The notes beneath the pieces were generated by a model, which was not told the DNA's origin, did no database searches, and was given only the letters and a program-made list of their open reading frames with translations. Below are positions 9,032 to 18,928 of a stretch of DNA of 64,000 bases, in pieces. The DNA is from DATFQI01 sp963831105 (GTDB lineage Bacteria > Actinomycetota > Thermoleophilia > Solirubrobacterales > Solirubrobacteraceae): positions 1-64,000 of the forward strand of contig CAWHOS010000009.1 in the NCBI GenBank assembly GCA_963831105.1. The letters are read 5' to 3'. Each line of letters starts with the position of its first letter. Position 1 is the stretch's first letter. The position numbers and the translations under genes are program-made.

Positions 9032-10105
9032 ATGGGCGAGTCGTTCGCTGACCTGGTCTTCGAGGGTGGCGGCGTGAAGGGGATCGGGCTCGCCGGCGCC
9101 TACTGCGCGCTGCGCGAGCGGGGCGTGGAGCCCAAGCGCGTCGCGGGCACCTCGGCCGGGGCGATCACGGCGGCGCTCGTTGCCGCGGGCTACGAGGCCG
9201 CGGAGCTCGACGAGATCCTGCTCAAGGTCCCGTTCAGCCGCTTCAAGGACAAGGCCTGGGAGGACAAGGTGCCGCTCGTCGGCCACCCGCTCAGCGTGCT
9301 GCTGCAGCTCGGGATCTTCGAGGGCCGCTTCTTCGAGGCGTGGATGACGGGCCTGCTGCAGGCCAAGGGCATCCGCACGTTCGGTCAGCTCGCGGACCCG
9401 GAGGCGACCGAGCTCAAGGATCGCTACCGGCTGAAGGTGATCGTCTCCGACGTCACCCACCGGCGGCTGCTCGTGCTGCCCGACGACGCCGAGCACCTCG
9501 GCGTCGAGCCCGACGAGCTGGGCGTCGCCTATGCGGTGCGGATGAGCATGTCGATCCCGGTCTTCTTCGAGCCGGTCATGCACCACAACCCGCGCACCGA
9601 CACCGACCACCTGATCGTCGACGGCGGCATGCTCTCCAACTTCCCGGTCTGGCTGTTCGACGCCAAGACCGGCGAGCCGCCGCGCTGGCCGACGTTCGGC
9701 ATGCTGCTGGTCGAGGGGGAGCCGCAGATCCAGGTCGGCCACCGCGTCGAGGGCGAGGAGCACGGCGTCGTGCGCGGCTCCGTCGTGGACTACGTCAAGG
9801 CGCTGGCCTCGACGATGATGGAGGCCCACGACCGGCTCTATATGGAGAAGGCGACGTTCGTGCGCACGATCCCGATCCCGACGATCGGCGTCTCCACGAC
9901 GGAGTTCGGCATCACGCCCGAGCGCGTGAACGCGCTCTACGAGTCGGGCCGCAAGGCCGCGCTGGACTTCCTGGACCGCTGGGACTTCGAGGCCTACAAG
10001 GCCGAGTACCGCAGCGGCAAGGACCACTCCCGCCGCGAGGAGCTCGCTACCCGCCCGGCTGAGCCGCGATCAGCGCCACCTTCGCGCGCCCACGCTCCCG
10101 CTTGA
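9032..10105 (+). CDS. Patatin-like phospholipase
   Basis: This is a lipid acyl hydrolase with a Ser-Asp dyad. The oxyanion-hole GGGVKGIGLAGAY is at residues 12-24, the nucleophile elbow GTSAG at about 39-43, and DGG (in LIVDGGMLSNFP) near 195 supplies the catalytic Asp. The start is ATG 9032. The C-terminal end is uncertain: the frame as read continues to 10105, overlapping the convergent kinase gene, while an alternate frame stops at 10062. The last secure residues are near KAEYRSGKDHS. Bacterial patatins act on membrane phospholipids, some as toxins; nothing here indicates secretion. Confidence 0.85.
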   Translation: MGESFADLVFEGGGVKGIGLAGAYCALRERGVEPKRVAGTSAGAITAALVAAGYEAAELDEILLKVPFSRFKDKAWEDKVPLVGHPLSVLLQLGIFEGRFFEAWMTGLLQAKGIRTFGQLADPEATELKDRYRLKVIVSDVTHRRLLVLPDDAEHLGVEPDELGVAYAVRMSMSIPVFFEPVMHHNPRTDTDHLIVDGGMLSNFPVWLFDAKTGEPPRWPTFGMLLVEGEPQIQVGHRVEGEEHGVVRGSVVDYVKALASTMMEAHDRLYMEKATFVRTIPIPTIGVSTTEFGITPERVNALYESGRKAALDFLDRWDFEAYKAEYRSGKDHSRREELATRPAEPRSAPPSRAHAPA

Positions 10106-11535
10106 CGCCGAGCACGATCTCGCCGCCGGTGGCGCTCGCGGCCGCCGCGGCGCAGCTCGTAGCGGCCGGCGGCGCGGCCCGCGCGGCCCGCGCTGACGTC
10201 CAGGTCGGAGAGGTCGTAGCCGGTGATCTCGTTGCCGCGGAACTGGCCGCGGTAGGTCGCGAGCACGGCGGCGCGGCCGCGCTGGGAGTCGGCGGGGAAG
10301 ACGCGCTTGACGTCGCGGGCGAGCACGCGCGAGAGCGCGCCCGCGTCCTCGGAGGCGATCGCCTTCGCGAACGCGTCCGCGGCGTCGCGCACCTCGCCGC
10401 TGGAGAGCTGGGTGCCCGCTGCCGGCGGTGCCGCCGTCGCGGACGATCATCGCGGCGGCCACGGAGGCCGAGATCGCGGCGACGGCGAGCAGTCCGAGCG
10501 CGCCGCGGCGCGGCGTCCAGGCGCGCCGGCGCTTGAGCGCCGGCGCGTGCTCGGGCGGCTGCCAGTGGGTCTTCTCGGGCTTCGGCGGGCGAGGAGCTCG
10601 GTCGGCATCGCGGTCGTCAGGTCGGCCGGCGCGGCGGCGCCCGTGGCGACGGTGCGCTCCTGCTCGGTCACCGGCTCGCCCGCGGCGGCGGCCAGCACGG
10701 CGCGGCCGAGGTCGCCGGCCGACGGGTAGCGGTCCTCGGGCCGCTTGGCCAGCGCGCGCTCGACGACGCGGTCGAAGGCGGCCGGGACCGGCGCGCGGTC
10801 GGACGGGCGCGGCGGCGGCTGGTGCAGGTGCGCGCTCATCGTCTGCGGGACGGTGTCGCGCCGGAACGGCGGCTCGCCGGTCAGCGCGGCGAACAGCACG
10901 CAGCCGAGCGCGTAGACGTCCGAGCGGGCGTCGCACGGCTCGCCGCGCAGGTGCTCGGGCGACATGTAGTCGACGGTGCCGATCCAGGCGCCGCTCTCCG
11001 TGATCCGCTCGCTCGCCGACTGCAGGCGGCTGAGCCCGAAGTCGCCGAGGTAGACGTGCTCGCTCGACGAGCAGCACGTTGGCGGGCTTGACGTCGCGGT
11101 GCACGAGCCCGGCGGCGTGCGCGGCGTCGAGGCCGGCGGCCACCTGGGAGACGACGCGCGCGGCGCGCCCGGGGGCGAGCGGGCCCGTCGCGCTTGAGCG
11201 CGCGGTGCAGGTCGGTCCCGTCGACGTAGCGCATGACCAGGTACAGCCGGCCGTCCTCCTCGCCCGCGGCGTGCACGGGCACGAGGTTGGGATGGTCGAT
11301 CGCGGCGGCCAGGCGCGCCTCGAGCGAGAAGCGCGTGCGCAGGCCCGGGTCGCGCGCCCGGTCGGCGGCGATCACCTTGACGGCGACGGGGCGGCGCGAG
11401 GTCGAGCTGCGTCGCGCGGTAGACGACGCCCATCCCGCCGCGGCCGGCGACCCCCTCGATGCGGCAGCCGGCGATCTCCGCGCCGGGGGCGAGCTCGAGC
11501 GTGGGGTGGGTGTCGGTCGTGGGCGGCAGAGCCAG
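10047..11535 (-). CDS. Membrane Ser/Thr protein kinase with extracytoplasmic NTF2-like domain (frameshifted)
   Basis: The kinase domain is read across frames: GRGGMGVVYRATQLD (Gly loop), RPVAVKVIAAD (catalytic Lys), GLVHRDVKPANVLL (catalytic Asp), YLGDFGLSRL (DFG) and GTVDYMSPEHLRG. It is followed by a Pro-rich linker, one transmembrane segment (GALGLLAVAAISASVAAAMI) and an outer domain (RDAADAFAKAIASEDAGALS ...) that resembles SnoaL/NTF2-like folds. At least six frame breaks occur (near 10152, 10415, 10590, 11065, 11190 and 11400), several of the GG-to-GCG kind. No good start codon is visible in frame; the domain begins near 11500 and 11535 is approximate. It is a PknB-like sensor; targets are unknown. 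Confidence 0.85.
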
Positions 11536-11567
11536 GGATTCTGGCAGCGGCTGATAGACCTGACCGG

Positions 11568-12516
11568 ATGGACGATCTGGACCGCGCCGTCGACACCGTC
11601 ATCGGCCGCTGCCTCGGCGTGCGCGCGGGGGAGCAGGTGACCGTGGTGGTCGACGAGCAGACGAGCGCGCTCGGCGAGCGCCTGCGCGCCGCCGCGGCGG
11701 CGGCCGGCGCCGACGCCGTACGTGCGTGATGGAGCGAGCGCGGCGAGCACGGCGAGGAGCCGCCCGCGCCCGTCGCGGCCGCGCTGGCGGCCGCCGACGT
11801 GTTCATCGCGCCGACCTCGAAGTCGCTCTCGCACACGAAGGCGCGCAAGGCCGCCACCGACGGCGGCGCGCGCGGCGCGACGCTGCCGGGCGTGACCGCG
11901 AGCATGCTCGCGCGGCTGATGGCGTGCGACTTCGACGACGCTGCAGCGCCGCTCGGCCGAGCTCGCGCGGCTGCTCACCGACGCCGACGAGGCGCACATC
12001 ACCTGCCCGCGCGGCACCGACCTGCGCCTGGACCTCACCGGCCGCGCCGGGATCGCCGACGACGGCGACCTCACGGGCGAGCGCGCGTTCGGGAACCTGC
12101 CCTGCGGCGAGGGCTTCACCTCGCCGCTGGGCGCCGAGGGGACGATGGTCACGGGCTGCCTGGCGAGCATCGGCCTGCCGCTCGGCGAGCCGCCGGTGCT
12201 CACGATCGAGGACGGCCGGCTGGTCTCCGCGACCGAGTCCGAGGGCGAGCGGCTGCTGGCCGCGCTGGACGCCGCCGGCGCGTCAGGGCCGGAACGTCGC
12301 CGAGCTCGGGATCGGCACCAACGAGCGCGCGCGAGCTGACCGGCAACATCCTCGAGGACGAGAAGATCCTCGGCACCGTGCACGTCGCGTTCGGGGCCAG
12401 CGCGGGGATCGGCGGGACCGTCTCCGTGCCCGTGCACCTGGACTGCCTGATCCTCGAGCCGACGCTCGAGATCGGCTGGAAATCGCGTGCTCGAGCGGGG
12501 ACACTTGGCGCTGTGA
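11568..12516 (+). CDS. M29-family aminopeptidase (thermophilic aminopeptidase-like, frameshifted)
   Basis: This is a metallo-aminopeptidase related to AmpT/leucyl aminopeptidase family M29. The start ATG 11568 gives MDDLDRAVDTVIGRCLGVRA GEQVTVVVDE. Characteristic M29 pieces are LPCGEGFTSP (metal-binding Glu), NVAELGIGTNERAELTGNIL and LEDEKILGTVHVAFG with ligand Glu and His, then PVHLDCLILEPTLEI. Six frame breaks (near 11720, 11733, 11950, 12284, 12330 and 12485) must be undone, giving about 314 residues, within the shorter members of the family. It overlaps the next gene by GTGA. Confidence 0.8.
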
Positions 12517-13882
12517 GGCGCACCGCCCGGATCCTCCTGCTCGCCGTCGCGCTGCTCGCCCTGGGCGCGGCCGTGGCCTACGCCGGCCCCGGCGGCGGCA
12601 CCTCCGGCTTCGGCGGAGGCGGGGGAGGCGGCGGCGGCTTCTCGGGCGGCGGCGGCAGCAGCGGCGGCGGCTACTCCGGCGGCGGCGGCTCCGGCACCAG
12701 CACGGGCGGCGGCGTCGCGTTCCTGATCTTCGTCGGCTCGTGATCGCCTTCATCCTGTTCTCGGGCGTGCGTGACGGCGTTCGGCGTGCGCCGCACGCGC
12801 AAGCGCCGCGCCGCGCGCGAGCGGGCCGTCGAGCTCGCCTCCGCGGAGGCCGCCGACGACGACGCGGCGTTCGCGGCCGACGAGGTCCGCGGCGAGGCCG
12901 CCGCGCTGCTGCAACCTGATCGTCGAGGCGTGGACCGCGCGCGACCGCGACCGCCTGCGGCAGATGCTCGGCGCCGGACCTGATGGTCGAGTGGGAGCGC
13001 CGCCTGGACGACTTCGACCGCAAGGGCTGGCGCAACGTCTGCCAGATCCTCGAGGGCCCGAAGGTCGAGTACCTCGGCCTGGTCAACCGCACCGACGACG
13101 CCGACGACCGCGTGACGGTGCGCGTCGAGTCGCGCCAGCGCGACATCGTGATCGACCGCGCCGGCAACACGATCACCCGCACCGGCCAGCCCGAGATCGT
13201 GACGGTCGCCGAGTACTGGACGCTCGGCAAGCGCGACGGCCGCTGGGTGCTGCTGTCGATCGAGCAGGACGCCGAGGGCGCGCACCACCTCGACGCGGAC
13301 ATCGTCGCCTCGCCGTGGGGCGACGACGAGCGCCTGCGCGACGAGGCCGTCACCGAGCTCGCCACCGCCGACGCCGTGCCCGACGCGCAGATCGCCGAGG
13401 TCGCCGACCTCGACTTCGACGGCACCGCGCGCGCCGCCGCGCTGGACCTCGCGATGGTCGACGGCCGCTTCGCGCCCGACGTGCTGGAGGCCGCGGCCCG
13501 CCGGGCGGTCGCCGCCTGGGCCGAGGCCGTCGACGGCGACGACGCCGCGCTCGAGCGCGCCGCCACGCCCGAGGCCGTGCGCGAGCTGCTCTACGCCGGC
13601 GACGCCAGCGAGCGCACCCGGCTCGTCGTCCGCGGCCCGCGCCTGCGCGCGCTGCGCATCACCGCGCTGCACGCCGACGCGACGCCGCCCACGATGCTCG
13701 TCGAGGCCGACCTGACCGGCCGCCGCTACCGCGAGGATCGCGACACGGTCGCTGTCGTGGAGGGCTCCAAGGAGCGCGAGGTCTCGTTCACCGAGCGGTG
13801 GGCGATGGTGCTCGACGGCGACGCCGAGACGCCGTGGCGGATCGGGGACGCCGCCGGGCTGGCGCCGCCGGCCGCGCGGTGA
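12513..13882 (+). CDS. Gly-rich membrane protein with Tim44-like domain (frameshifted)
   Basis: The start is GTG 12513. A signal-type segment (ILLLAVALLALGAAVAYA) is followed by a 50-residue Gly/Ser tract, a transmembrane helix (GLVIAFILFSGV.. read across the break at 12737) and a C-terminal Tim44-like domain. In that domain NLIVEAWTARDRDRLRQML and VEWERRLDDFDRKGWRNVCQ are the conserved helices. Four breaks (12737, 12772, 12914, 12974) reconcile the frame to about 455 residues. Tim44-like domains bind membranes; actinobacterial versions with Gly-rich N-termini are uncharacterised. It shares an operon-like run with the formimidoyltransferase, overlapping it by four bases. Confidence 0.75.
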
Positions 13883-14712
13883 CGCTGCTCGCGGTCCCGA
13901 ACGTCTCCGAGGGCCGGGACCTCGCGGCGCTGCGAGCGATCGGCGAGGCCTTCGAGGCAAACGGCGCGCGCCTGCTCGACCGCCACGAGGACCCCGACCA
14001 CCACCGCGCCGTCTACACGCTCGCGGGCGAGCCCGGCTCCCTCGCGCAGGCGGTCCTCGCCGGCGCGCGCGAGGCGATCGCGCGGATCGACCTGACCGCG
14101 CACGAGGGCCAGCACCCCCGCGTCGGCGCCGTCGACGTCGCGCCGATCGTCTACCTCGACCCCGCCGACCGGGGCGCCGCGATCGCCGAGGCGCTCGTGC
14201 TCGCGGACGCGCTCGGGCGCGAGGGCGTGCCGGTCTATCTGTACGGCGCGCTCGCGGGCGGCCGCACGCGGGCGGAGCTGCGTCGCGGCGGTCCGAAGGA
14301 GCTGATCGGCCGCGCCGCACCCGACTACGGCCCGCCGACCCTCCACCCGACGGCGGGCGCCGTCCTCGTGGCCGCGCGAGCACCGCTCGTGGCCTTCAAC
14401 GTCGAGCTCGCGCCGCCCGCCACGCTCGAGGATGCGAGAGCGATCGCCGCGCTGATCCGCGAGGGCGGCTCCGAAGGTCTTCCCCGCGTGCGGGCGATCG
14501 GCGTGCAGCTCGCCCACGCCGCGCAGGTCTCCACCAACATCGAGGACCACCTGGCCGCGACGCCGGCCGACGTGGTCGCGGCGGTGCGCCGCCACGCCGT
14601 CGTGGCGGCCGCGGAGTTGGTCGCCCTGGCGCCGGAGGCGGCGCTCAGGGACTTCCCCGAGGATGTCGCGCTTCGCAACGGCGCGACGATCGAGGAGCGG
14701 CTCAGGGGCTGA
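13879..14712 (+). CDS. Glutamate formimidoyltransferase
   Basis: This enzyme moves a formimino (or formyl) group between glutamate and tetrahydrofolate, linking histidine breakdown to one-carbon metabolism. The GTG at 13879 gives LLAVPNVSEGRD, the family signature. HHRAVYTLAGEP and HEGQHPRVGAVDVAPI carry the folate-site and catalytic His residues; VPVYLYGAL and ATPADVVAAVR are further family landmarks. Its 277 residues equal the transferase domain alone, without the cyclodeaminase half. The reading frame is clean. No other hut gene is in the window. Confidence 0.88.
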   Translation: MTLLAVPNVSEGRDLAALRAIGEAFEANGARLLDRHEDPDHHRAVYTLAGEPGSLAQAVLAGAREAIARIDLTAHEGQHPRVGAVDVAPIVYLDPADRGAAIAEALVLADALGREGVPVYLYGALAGGRTRAELRRGGPKELIGRAAPDYGPPTLHPTAGAVLVAARAPLVAFNVELAPPATLEDARAIAALIREGGSEGLPRVRAIGVQLAHAAQVSTNIEDHLAATPADVVAAVRRHAVVAAAELVALAPEAALRDFPEDVALRNGATIEERLRG

Positions 14713-14826
14713 CCGGGGGGCGGCTCCTCGCTCTCCGTTGCGCGCGGAGGGCGGTCGAGGCTGCGGCGATGGCGGCGGCGGGCGAGCACGAGCTGGATGA
14801 CTGTGTGGACCACGGGGCGACTCGTT

Positions 14827-15000
14827 TCACACAGGGCGGCGGGGCCCGGCCGACGTGAGCAGGCCTGCGCCGGCGATGCCGACGGCCACGATCAGCCCCG
14901 TGTCGGGGCGGACGGCGGAGCTGTCCGTGCCGGCCAGCGCGCACGGCGCGAGCAGCAGGCACATCAACAACGTGGTGGCGAGCAGCGATGGGAGGTTCAT
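14827..15000 (-). CDS. 57-residue secreted microprotein with sortase-like C-terminal signal
   Basis: The small frame begins MNLPSLLATTLLMCLLLAPC, a good signal peptide with cleavage expected after ALA. Only about a dozen residues follow before RPDTG, a hydrophobic stretch (LIVAVGIAGAGLLTSAG) and a basic tail PRRPV. That tripartite end is the layout of an LPXTG-type cell-wall sorting signal, though the first residue is Arg, not Leu. No SD is obvious upstream of ATG 15000. It is divergent from the SARP regulator. The coding call rests on composition and architecture; no family is recognised. Confidence 0.5.
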   Translation of the reverse strand: MNLPSLLATTLLMCLLLAPCALAGTDSSAVRPDTGLIVAVGIAGAGLLTSAGPRRPV

Positions 15001-15074
15001 GGGGGCACCGTCCCGCGCGCCGCTTGCGCCGCGGTTGCAGTTCGCTGAAAGGCGCGGATAGCGTCACGTCAGCT

Positions 15075-18000
15075 ATGGAGTTCCGGATCCTCGGGCCGCT
15101 TGAGGTACGCGCCGGCGGCGAGGTGGTGCCGCTCCCCGGCGCGAAGCCTCGCGCCGTGCTGGCGATGCTGCTCCTGCACGCCAACCGGCCGGTGGGCGCC
15201 GACCGGATCGCGCAGGCGCTGTGGGGCGAGGATGCGCCAGCGGGCGCCGCCAACACGGTCCAGGTGCACGTTTCCCGGCTGCGGAAAGCGCTCGGCGGCG
15301 GCGCGCTCGTGACCACGGCGGCCGGCTACGAGCTGCGGGTCGAGCCCGGCCAGCTCGACGCCGACCGGCTCGCCGCGGGGCTCGCGGACGGGCGCGCCGG
15401 GCTGGACGCCGGCCGCCCGCAGGAGGCCGCGGCGGCGCTCGAGCACGCGCTCGCGGAGTGGCGCGGGCCGCCGTTCGCGGACCTCGGGGACGCGCCGTTC
15501 GCCGACCGCGAGCGCGAGCGGCTGGAGGACCTGCGGGTCGCGGTCTCGGAGGAGCTCGTCGAGGCGCGGCTGGCGCAGGGCCGCCACGCGGATGTGATCG
15601 CCCAGCTCGACGCGCTGATCGCCGAGCACCCCTACCGCGAGCGCCTGCGGGCCCAGCAGATGCTCGCGCTCTACCGCTGCGATCGCCAGGCGGACGCGCT
15701 GCAGGCCTACCAGGACGCGCGCCACGCGCTGGTCGAGGAGCTCGGCATCGAGCCGGGGGAGCGCCTGCGGGAGCTGGAGCGGGCGATCCTCGCCCAGGAC
15801 CCGGCGCTCGCCGGCCCGCGCGCCGCGCCTTCGGCGGCGGCCGAGGGGCCGGTGCCGGACGGTGGCCGAGCGGGCGCCGCGGCGCCGGACGGTGGCCGTC
15901 CGGCGAGGCGGCTGGTCAGCGTGCTCTGCGCGGGGGTCGTCTCGGAGGAGCTCGATCCCGAGGTCCTGCACGCCCTGCTGGAGCGCTTCGGCGCGGTGGT
16001 CGAGCGGCACGGCGGCAACGCCGAGGCCGTCTCCGGCAACGTGATGGTCGGCGTGTTCGGGCTCGCGGAGCTGCACGAGGACGACGCGCTTCGCGCTGCC
16101 CGCGCGGCGCGCGAGCTGCACGCCGAGCAGAGCCTGAGGATCGGCGTCGAGTCCGGAGAGGTCTTCGTCGGCGGCGGCGCGCTGCGCGCGAGCGGCGACG
16201 TGTTCACGCAGGCGGCGGCGCTGCAGGCCTCGGCCGCGCCGGGCGAGACCCTGCTCGGCGAGCGGCTGCGGGCGCTGCTGCGCGACGCCGAGCGGCCCGG
16301 CCGCAGCCCGTTCGTCGACCGCGCCGCGGAGCTGGCCGCCCTGCAGGCCGCCTTCGCCGGGGCGTGCGAGGCGCGCGCCTGCCGCCAGGTCAGCGTGATC
16401 GGGCCGGCCGGCATCGGGAAGTCGCGGCTCGCGCACGAGCTCGCCGGCGGCCTCGACGCGACGATCGTGACGGGAGGCTGCCCCTCCTACGGCGAGGGCG
16501 TGACCTACCTGCCGCTGGCCGAGATCACGGCGCATCTCGGCGGGCGCGAGGGCGTCGTGGCGCTGCTCGGCGACGGGCCGGCCGCCCGCAAGGTGCTGGC
16601 CGCGGCCGGGCTCTCGGAGGGCCTCGCCCAGGCCGAGGAGACGTTCTGGGCCGTGCGCCGGCTGCTCGAGGCGGCGGCGGGCGAGCGCCCGCTGGTCGTC
16701 GTGCTGGAGGACCTGCACTGGGCGGAGCCGACGCTGCTCGACCTCATCGACTACCTCGCCGTCTTCTCGAGCGAGCACCCGATCCTGCTCGTATGCGTCG
16801 CCCGGCCGGAGCTGCTGGAGGCGCGCCCGTCGTGGACGCGGCCCGGCCACGAGGTGCTCGTGCTCGACCCGCTCCCGCAGGCTCACGCGCGCCGGCTCGT
16901 CTCCGCCTCCGGCGAGCTCGCCCCTGGCGCCGCCGAGCAGATCGTCGAGACCGCCGAGGGCAACCCGCTGTTCCTCGAGCAGCTCGTCGCCGTCGGCGCC
17001 GCCCCCGGCGAGTTGCCCACCAGCATCCAGGCGGTGCTGGCGGCGCGGCTCGCCCGCCTGGACCCCGGCGAGCGGGCCCTGCTCGAGGACGCGTCGGTGC
17101 AGGGGCGCAGCTTCTACGCGGACGCGGAGCTCGTGCCCGAGGCGACCGCGGCGCGCCTCGTCGCGCTCGCGCAGCGGCAGCTGATCCGTCCGGAGCGCTC
17201 CGAGCTGCCCGGCCGCGACGCGTTCCGCTTCGGGCACGCGCTGATCCGCGAGGCCGCCTACCGCAACCTCCCGCGTCGGCGGCGCGCCGAATTGCACGAG
17301 ACGGTCGCGCGCTGGCTCGAGGCCCAGCCCGGCACGTCCGACGAGACCGCCGGCCACCACCTCGCCGAGGCGCACGCCGCCCGTGCCGCGCTCGGCGAGC
17401 CCGACCCGGCGCTGGCGCAGGCGGCCGCGCAGCGGCTCGCGGCGGCCGCCGAAGCGGCACTGCTGCGCGGCGACCCCTCGGCGGGCGCGCGGCTGCTGGA
17501 GCGCGCGGACTCCCTGCGCGGCGACGGCGAGCTGCTGCCCGCGCTCGGCGCCGCGCTGTTCGAGGCCGGCCGCGTCGCGGAGGCCGCCCGCGTGCTCGAG
17601 GACGCGGCCGCCCGGGCCCCCGAGCCTCGCTCGCGCGCGCGGGCCCTGGTCGAGCTCCAGCTCGTGCGGCTGGAGACGGATCCCGCCGCGGCCGCGGCGG
17701 TGCCCGACGCCGACTGGGCGGCGCTCGCCGGCGACGAGCGCGGCGAGTGCCGGGTGGAGCTCATGCGCGGCCAGCTCGCGTGGTGGCCGGGACGGGTGGC
17801 GGAGGCCGACGCCGCCTGGGCCCGGGCCGCGGCGCGGGCCGAGCGCGCCGGCCTGCGGCGGGGCCTGTTCGAGATCGTCGGCTGGCGCGCCGCCGCGGCG
17901 GCTCTCGGCCCCGAGCCCGCCGGGGCCGCGATCGGGCGCCTGGAGGGGTTCCGCGCGCTCGTCGAGGTCAGCCCGATCGCGACCGCCTCCGTGCTGAACC

Positions 18001-18620
18001 CGCTCGCGTACCTGCACGCCATGCGCGGCGATTTCGCCACGGCGGAGGCCCTGCTGGCCGATGCCGGCGCGATCCTGCACGAGCTGGGCGGTCTCGGCGC
18101 GGGCATCTCGCACCTGGAGGCGTTCGTGCTGCTGCTCGGCGGCCGGTCCGAGCGCGCCGAGGCGCTGCTGCGTGACGACGTCGAGCAGCTCTCGGCGATG
18201 GTCGAGGGCTCGGCGCTCGCCACGACGACGGCGCTGCTCGCCCAGGCCGTGCTGACCCAGGGGCGCCCGGAGGAGGCCGCCGCGCTGGCGGAGCAGGCCG
18301 ACCGGCTCACGGCGCCGCACGACGTCCTCACGCAGGCGCTCTGGCGCGGTGCGCGCGCCCGCGCGCTGGCTCACGCGGCGCGCCACGGTGAGGCCCTGGC
18401 GCTCGCGCGCGAGGCGGTCGCGGTGCTCGAGCCGACCGACTTGCTCAGCCACCGCGGCGATGCGATGCTCGACCTCGCCGCCGTGCTCTCGATCAGCGAG
18501 CGCCGCGAGGAGTCGGAGCGCGCCGTCCGATCCGCCGTCGCCCTCTATGCGCGCAAGGGCAACGCCGTGGCGGAGGCCCGGGCGCAGCAGCTCCTCCCCG
18601 ACCGACAAGGAGGTAGGTGA
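15075..18620 (+). CDS. SARP/BTAD regulator with cyclase-like and AAA ATPase domains and TPR tail
   Basis: This is a 1182-residue transcriptional regulator with a clean frame. Residues 1-95 are an OmpR-type winged helix (MEFRILGPLEV, NTVQVHVSRLRKALG) and 96-245 a bacterial transcriptional activator domain (PYRERLRAQQMLALYR). About 280-390 is a degenerate nucleotide-cyclase homology segment (RRLVSVLCAGVVS, GGNAEAVSGNVMVGVFG). From 400 comes an AAA/NB-ARC-like ATPase: FVDRAAELAALQ, Walker A GPAGIGKS, Walker B LVVVLEDLHWAEP. The C-terminal third is TPR-like. ATG 15075 was chosen because the SARP domain begins there. Such proteins activate secondary-metabolism or stress genes; the downstream peroxidase pair may be a target. 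Confidence 0.88.
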   Translation: MEFRILGPLEVRAGGEVVPLPGAKPRAVLAMLLLHANRPVGADRIAQALWGEDAPAGAANTVQVHVSRLRKALGGGALVTTAAGYELRVEPGQLDADRLAAGLADGRAGLDAGRPQEAAAALEHALAEWRGPPFADLGDAPFADRERERLEDLRVAVSEELVEARLAQGRHADVIAQLDALIAEHPYRERLRAQQMLALYRCDRQADALQAYQDARHALVEELGIEPGERLRELERAILAQDPALAGPRAAPSAAAEGPVPDGGRAGAAAPDGGRPARRLVSVLCAGVVSEELDPEVLHALLERFGAVVERHGGNAEAVSGNVMVGVFGLAELHEDDALRAARAARELHAEQSLRIGVESGEVFVGGGALRASGDVFTQAAALQASAAPGETLLGERLRALLRDAERPGRSPFVDRAAELAALQAAFAGACEARACRQVSVIGPAGIGKSRLAHELAGGLDATIVTGGCPSYGEGVTYLPLAEITAHLGGREGVVALLGDGPAARKVLAAAGLSEGLAQAEETFWAVRRLLEAAAGERPLVVVLEDLHWAEPTLLDLIDYLAVFSSEHPILLVCVARPELLEARPSWTRPGHEVLVLDPLPQAHARRLVSASGELAPGAAEQIVETAEGNPLFLEQLVAVGAAPGELPTSIQAVLAARLARLDPGERALLEDASVQGRSFYADAELVPEATAARLVALAQRQLIRPERSELPGRDAFRFGHALIREAAYRNLPRRRRAELHETVARWLEAQPGTSDETAGHHLAEAHAARAALGEPDPALAQAAAQRLAAAAEAALLRGDPSAGARLLERADSLRGDGELLPALGAALFEAGRVAEAARVLEDAAARAPEPRSRARALVELQLVRLETDPAAAAAVPDADWAALAGDERGECRVELMRGQLAWWPGRVAEADAAWARAAARAERAGLRRGLFEIVGWRAAAAALGPEPAGAAIGRLEGFRALVEVSPIATASVLNPLAYLHAMRGDFATAEALLADAGAILHELGGLGAGISHLEAFVLLLGGRSERAEALLRDDVEQLSAMVEGSALATTTALLAQAVLTQGRPEEAAALAEQADRLTAPHDVLTQALWRGARARALAHAARHGEALALAREAVAVLEPTDLLSHRGDAMLDLAAVLSISERREESERAVRSAVALYARKGNAVAEARAQQLLPDRQGGR

Positions 18621-18919
18621 TGGCCGTCAGACCGAACATCGACTCGCTGACGCTCGAGGGGGCGGACCTGGTCGTCCGCGGCGAGTCCCCCGAGCCCCTG
18701 CCGGCGATCATCCAGGTGGTCGTCGTCCAGGACGGCGCCACGGAGGACGGTCGCGGCACCGAAATCGGCCGCGGCGGTGTGGAGCGGGTCGCGCTCGGTT
18801 GGAAGGCGACGCTCGCGAACACGAAGTTCAAGAAGGGCCCGGCCGACACGATGGGGATCCAGATCCGGATCTCACCGTTCGAGATCTGCTCGTGGGTCCA
18901 GTCCCTCGACATCGAGTAG
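18620..18919 (+). CDS. Hypothetical 99-residue beta-rich protein
   Basis: ATG 18620 overlaps the regulator stop (TGATG) and is preceded by a strong SD, AAGGAGG at about 18608, so it is translated with the regulator. The sequence (MAVRPNIDSLTLEGADLVVR ... PLPAIIQVVVVQDG, VALGWKATLANTKF, IQIRISPFEICSW) is rich in beta-strand patterns and has one Cys. I recognise no family. Its position between a SARP regulator and a heme peroxidase suggests a small partner of the peroxidase. Confidence 0.7.
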   Translation: MAVRPNIDSLTLEGADLVVRGESPEPLPAIIQVVVVQDGATEDGRGTEIGRGGVERVALGWKATLANTKFKKGPADTMGIQIRISPFEICSWVQSLDIE

Positions 18920-18928
18920 CCCGCCACG

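Noticed and set aside
12590..12720. Gly-rich tract as a tandem DNA repeat or CRISPR-like array
   Set aside because: The GGC-rich units are irregular codons for Gly/Ser within an exported protein; there are no spacers or conserved direct repeats. No CRISPR array is visible in the window.
12671..14383. Long minus-strand open frames opposite the Tim44-like and formimidoyltransferase genes, and similar ones opposite the SARP regulator and coiled-coil gene
   Set aside because: In DNA this GC-rich, antisense frames stay open by chance; their translations are low-complexity Arg/Ala/Pro/Gly and show no domain.
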